DNA of 34,519 nt from CAJBIL01 sp044359525 (GTDB lineage: Bacteria > Pseudomonadota > Gammaproteobacteria > Burkholderiales > Rhodocyclaceae): the NCBI GenBank assembly GCA_044359525.1, contig JBIKLY010000024.1, positions 1 to 34,519 on the forward strand, read 5' to 3'. Of this stretch, positions 33,504-34,519 are shown piece by piece. How positions within the stretch are numbered: position 1 is the first letter of the stretch; every line of letters starts with the position of its first letter. The notes beneath the pieces were generated by a model, which worked only from the letters and a program-made list of their open reading frames with translations, did no database searches and was not told the DNA's origin. The position numbers and the translations under genes were made by a program.

Positions 33504-33985
33504 GCTCGCAGATCAGTGATCGTCGCCATCAAGATCATGGGATCGAGGGGGGATGGCTCAAACCCGACATGCTCATAGAATGCCTTGGCATCCTCCGACA
33601 AGGCGTGCACAACCATGCCACGGATGCCGATAGCATCAGCGGCGGCGATAACGCGCAAACAGGCATCACGCACCAGGGCGCGGCCCATGCCGCCGCCCTT
33701 CAGGGAATGGTCGACCGCCAGACGGCCCAGAACGACGACGGGAAAAGGATCTGGCATGTTGCGCCGCAAGTGCCCGGTGGCCACCTCCACCGCGACGGCA
33801 CTGGAGGCCAGCGCGTAATAAGCGAGCACCCGTTGGCCATTGCAGACAACAAAGGTGCGGGAAGCGCCGCTTGCCTGATTCTTCAGGGCGCGCTGTTTGA
33901 GCCAGTGGTCCAGGCTCTCGACGCCGCAAGCGAACGCCGTCGTGTCATGACCGACGGTCAGCGGTTCCGGCGCAGCAAGGCTCAC
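33500..33985 (-). CDS. tacT: GNAT acetyltransferase toxin, TacT/AtaT-type
   Basis: A 161-residue GNAT-fold protein. Toxins of this type acetylate the amino group of aminoacyl-tRNAs and block translation. From the GTG start, landmarks are ACGVESLDHWLKQRALKNQA, SGASRTFVV, HLRRNMPDPFPVVVLGRLAV, the acetyl-CoA loop KGGGMGRAL and the catalytic-type tyrosine in KAFYEHVGFEPSPLDPM. I chose GTG at 33985: GGGAG sits five bases upstream and the GTGA overlaps the antitoxin stop. An ATG at 33997 would swallow that ribosome site. The stop TGA (33500-33502) overlaps the hlyD ATG by four bases, an odd link between a toxin and a secretion gene. Confidence 0.9.
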   Translation of the reverse strand: MSLAAPEPLTVGHDTTAFACGVESLDHWLKQRALKNQASGASRTFVVCNGQRVLAYYALASSAVAVEVATGHLRRNMPDPFPVVVLGRLAVDHSLKGGGMGRALVRDACLRVIAAADAIGIRGMVVHALSEDAKAFYEHVGFEPSPLDPMILMATITDLRA

Positions 33986-34269
33986 TGCTTCTCCCACGGC
34001 GCCGGTGTTTGCAGCGTTTTCTGGAGACGGGGATTGGCCTCCGGCGCGCGATCCAGAAGCGCGACGAATTCTGCGTAGGCGTCCGGACTCACCACCAGCA
34101 GGGCTTGGTCCAGCAGCGCTTCTTCAGCGGCAGCGCGGGCCGCGTCAAGGATGAAGTCGGTGCGGTTCTTTCCCCGTACCTTGGCCGCGCGGTCGATGAG
34201 ACCGCGCACTTCAGGCTTGATGCGCAAATTCAGGGTATCGCGCTTGGCAGTCGAATGGGTTGAGGGCAT
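33982..34269 (-). CDS. tacA: DUF1778 antitoxin, TacA-type
   Basis: A 95-residue ribbon-helix-helix antitoxin of the DUF1778 family. The N-terminal DNA-binding part reads TLNLRIKPEVRGLIDRAAKV and RGKNRTDFILDAARAAAEEA (about 11-53). The C-terminal part (LLDQALLVVSPDAYAEFVAL, then LDRAPEANPRLQKTL) is the toxin-neutralising region. Together with the GNAT protein it would bind the operon promoter. An AAAGGA site precedes the ATG, and its TGA overlaps the toxin GTG. The promoter lies within the remnant of a transposase gene immediately upstream. Confidence 0.93.
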   Translation of the reverse strand: MPSTHSTAKRDTLNLRIKPEVRGLIDRAAKVRGKNRTDFILDAARAAAEEALLDQALLVVSPDAYAEFVALLDRAPEANPRLQKTLQTPAPWEKQ

Positions 34270-34294
34270 GGACTATCCTTTCATTGAAGCCATC

Positions 34295-34322
34295 AGTATA
34301 GCAGTCGTAGTGTCATTGTCAG
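34295..34322 (-). promoter_or_regulatory. Sigma-70 promoter of the TacAT-type operon
   Basis: On the minus strand CTGACA (34317-34322) and TATACT (34295-34300) are spaced by 16 bases, about 26 bases before the antitoxin ATG. The -35 box overlaps the stop codon (34319-34321) of the truncated transposase frame. Confidence 0.65.
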
Positions 34323-34480
34323 TACGCGATGCGGCAGTAGTCAGTCACGTTGAAACGAAGATACCCAGGAAACCCCCGCCAGTAATCCTCCTCGGCAAAG
34401 AAACAAGGCTCTCGATTGATTCCGCGCTGAACGATGTGCTGCGGCATTCCGGCTAATTTAATGCGTGGGCGACGTGGCAT
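34319..34480 (-). pseudogene. 5' stub of an IS200-like / REP-associated (Y1) transposase
   Basis: The minus-strand ATG at 34480 opens a 53-codon frame beginning MPRRPRIKLAGMPQHIVQRG and INREPCFFAEEDY. This is the typical start of Y1 transposases of the IS200-like/REP-associated group. Homology to my memory of the family fades after about residue 35, and the frame stops at 34319, so the HUH and tyrosine catalytic regions are missing. A GGAG site lies upstream of the ATG. The leading sequence at the window end (aaaggggtcagc on the minus strand) resembles the conserved leader I recall before such genes. The break point is where the TacAT module begins, which suggests that the module, or a deletion, removed the rest of the gene. 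Confidence 0.82.
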
Positions 34481-34519
34481 GGCTGCTCCAAAAAGAATGC
34501 GATGCTGACCCCTTTAGTT

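Overview
The window looks like the chromosome of a betaproteobacterium, most likely a Rhodocyclales member (Dechloromonas/Azonexus-like). This is inferred from the gene order hfq-hflX-hflK-hflC-yjeT-hisZ-purA-tRNA-Leu-rnr, the neighbouring rlmN-pilW-rodZ-ispG-hisS-yfgM-bamB-der block, the high-GC codon use, and the many PAS/GGDEF/EAL signalling proteins. No species call is possible from this sequence alone.

Region 1 (1-16425) is conserved housekeeping DNA. Fifteen genes run on the minus strand from ndk to purA, and most are joined by 1-4 base stop/start overlaps. They cover nucleotide metabolism (ndk, purA), RNA modification and decay (rlmN, hfq), cell shape and pili (rodZ, pilW), isoprenoid synthesis (ispG), histidine metabolism (hisS, hisZ), outer-membrane assembly (bamB), ribosome GTPases (der, hflX) and membrane protease control (hflK, hflC). 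A plus-strand tRNA-Leu(CAG) with its own promoter separates purA from the cut-off rnr gene.

Region 2 (16426-28590) is a C4-dicarboxylate and c-di-GMP signalling block. A TRAP transporter (dctP, then an attenuator hairpin, then dctQ-dctM) reads leftward. Divergent from it are a PAS-containing sensor kinase and a FixJ/NarL-type regulator, an arrangement like DctS/DctR. Two large PAS4-GGDEF-EAL proteins follow on the plus strand, one membrane-anchored and one soluble. Both have intact GGDEF, EAL and I-site motifs. A REP-like palindrome forms the terminator at the end of the second.

Region 3 (28600-30985) is accA-tilS on the minus strand, with the two genes overlapping.

Region 4 (about 31000-34519) is a patchwork accessory region. 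In order it holds a 3' relic of a HlyD-family gene, a VapBC-type toxin-antitoxin pair, a complete HlyD-family adaptor gene without its ABC transporter in view, a TacA/TacT-type (DUF1778 + GNAT acetyltransferase) pair whose toxin stop overlaps the hlyD start, and the 5' stub of an IS200-like/REP-associated transposase. A diverged direct repeat of 137 bp (hlyD 3' end plus flank) brackets vapBC. This is the most unusual part of the window and looks like the product of successive insertions and deletions in an old type I secretion locus.
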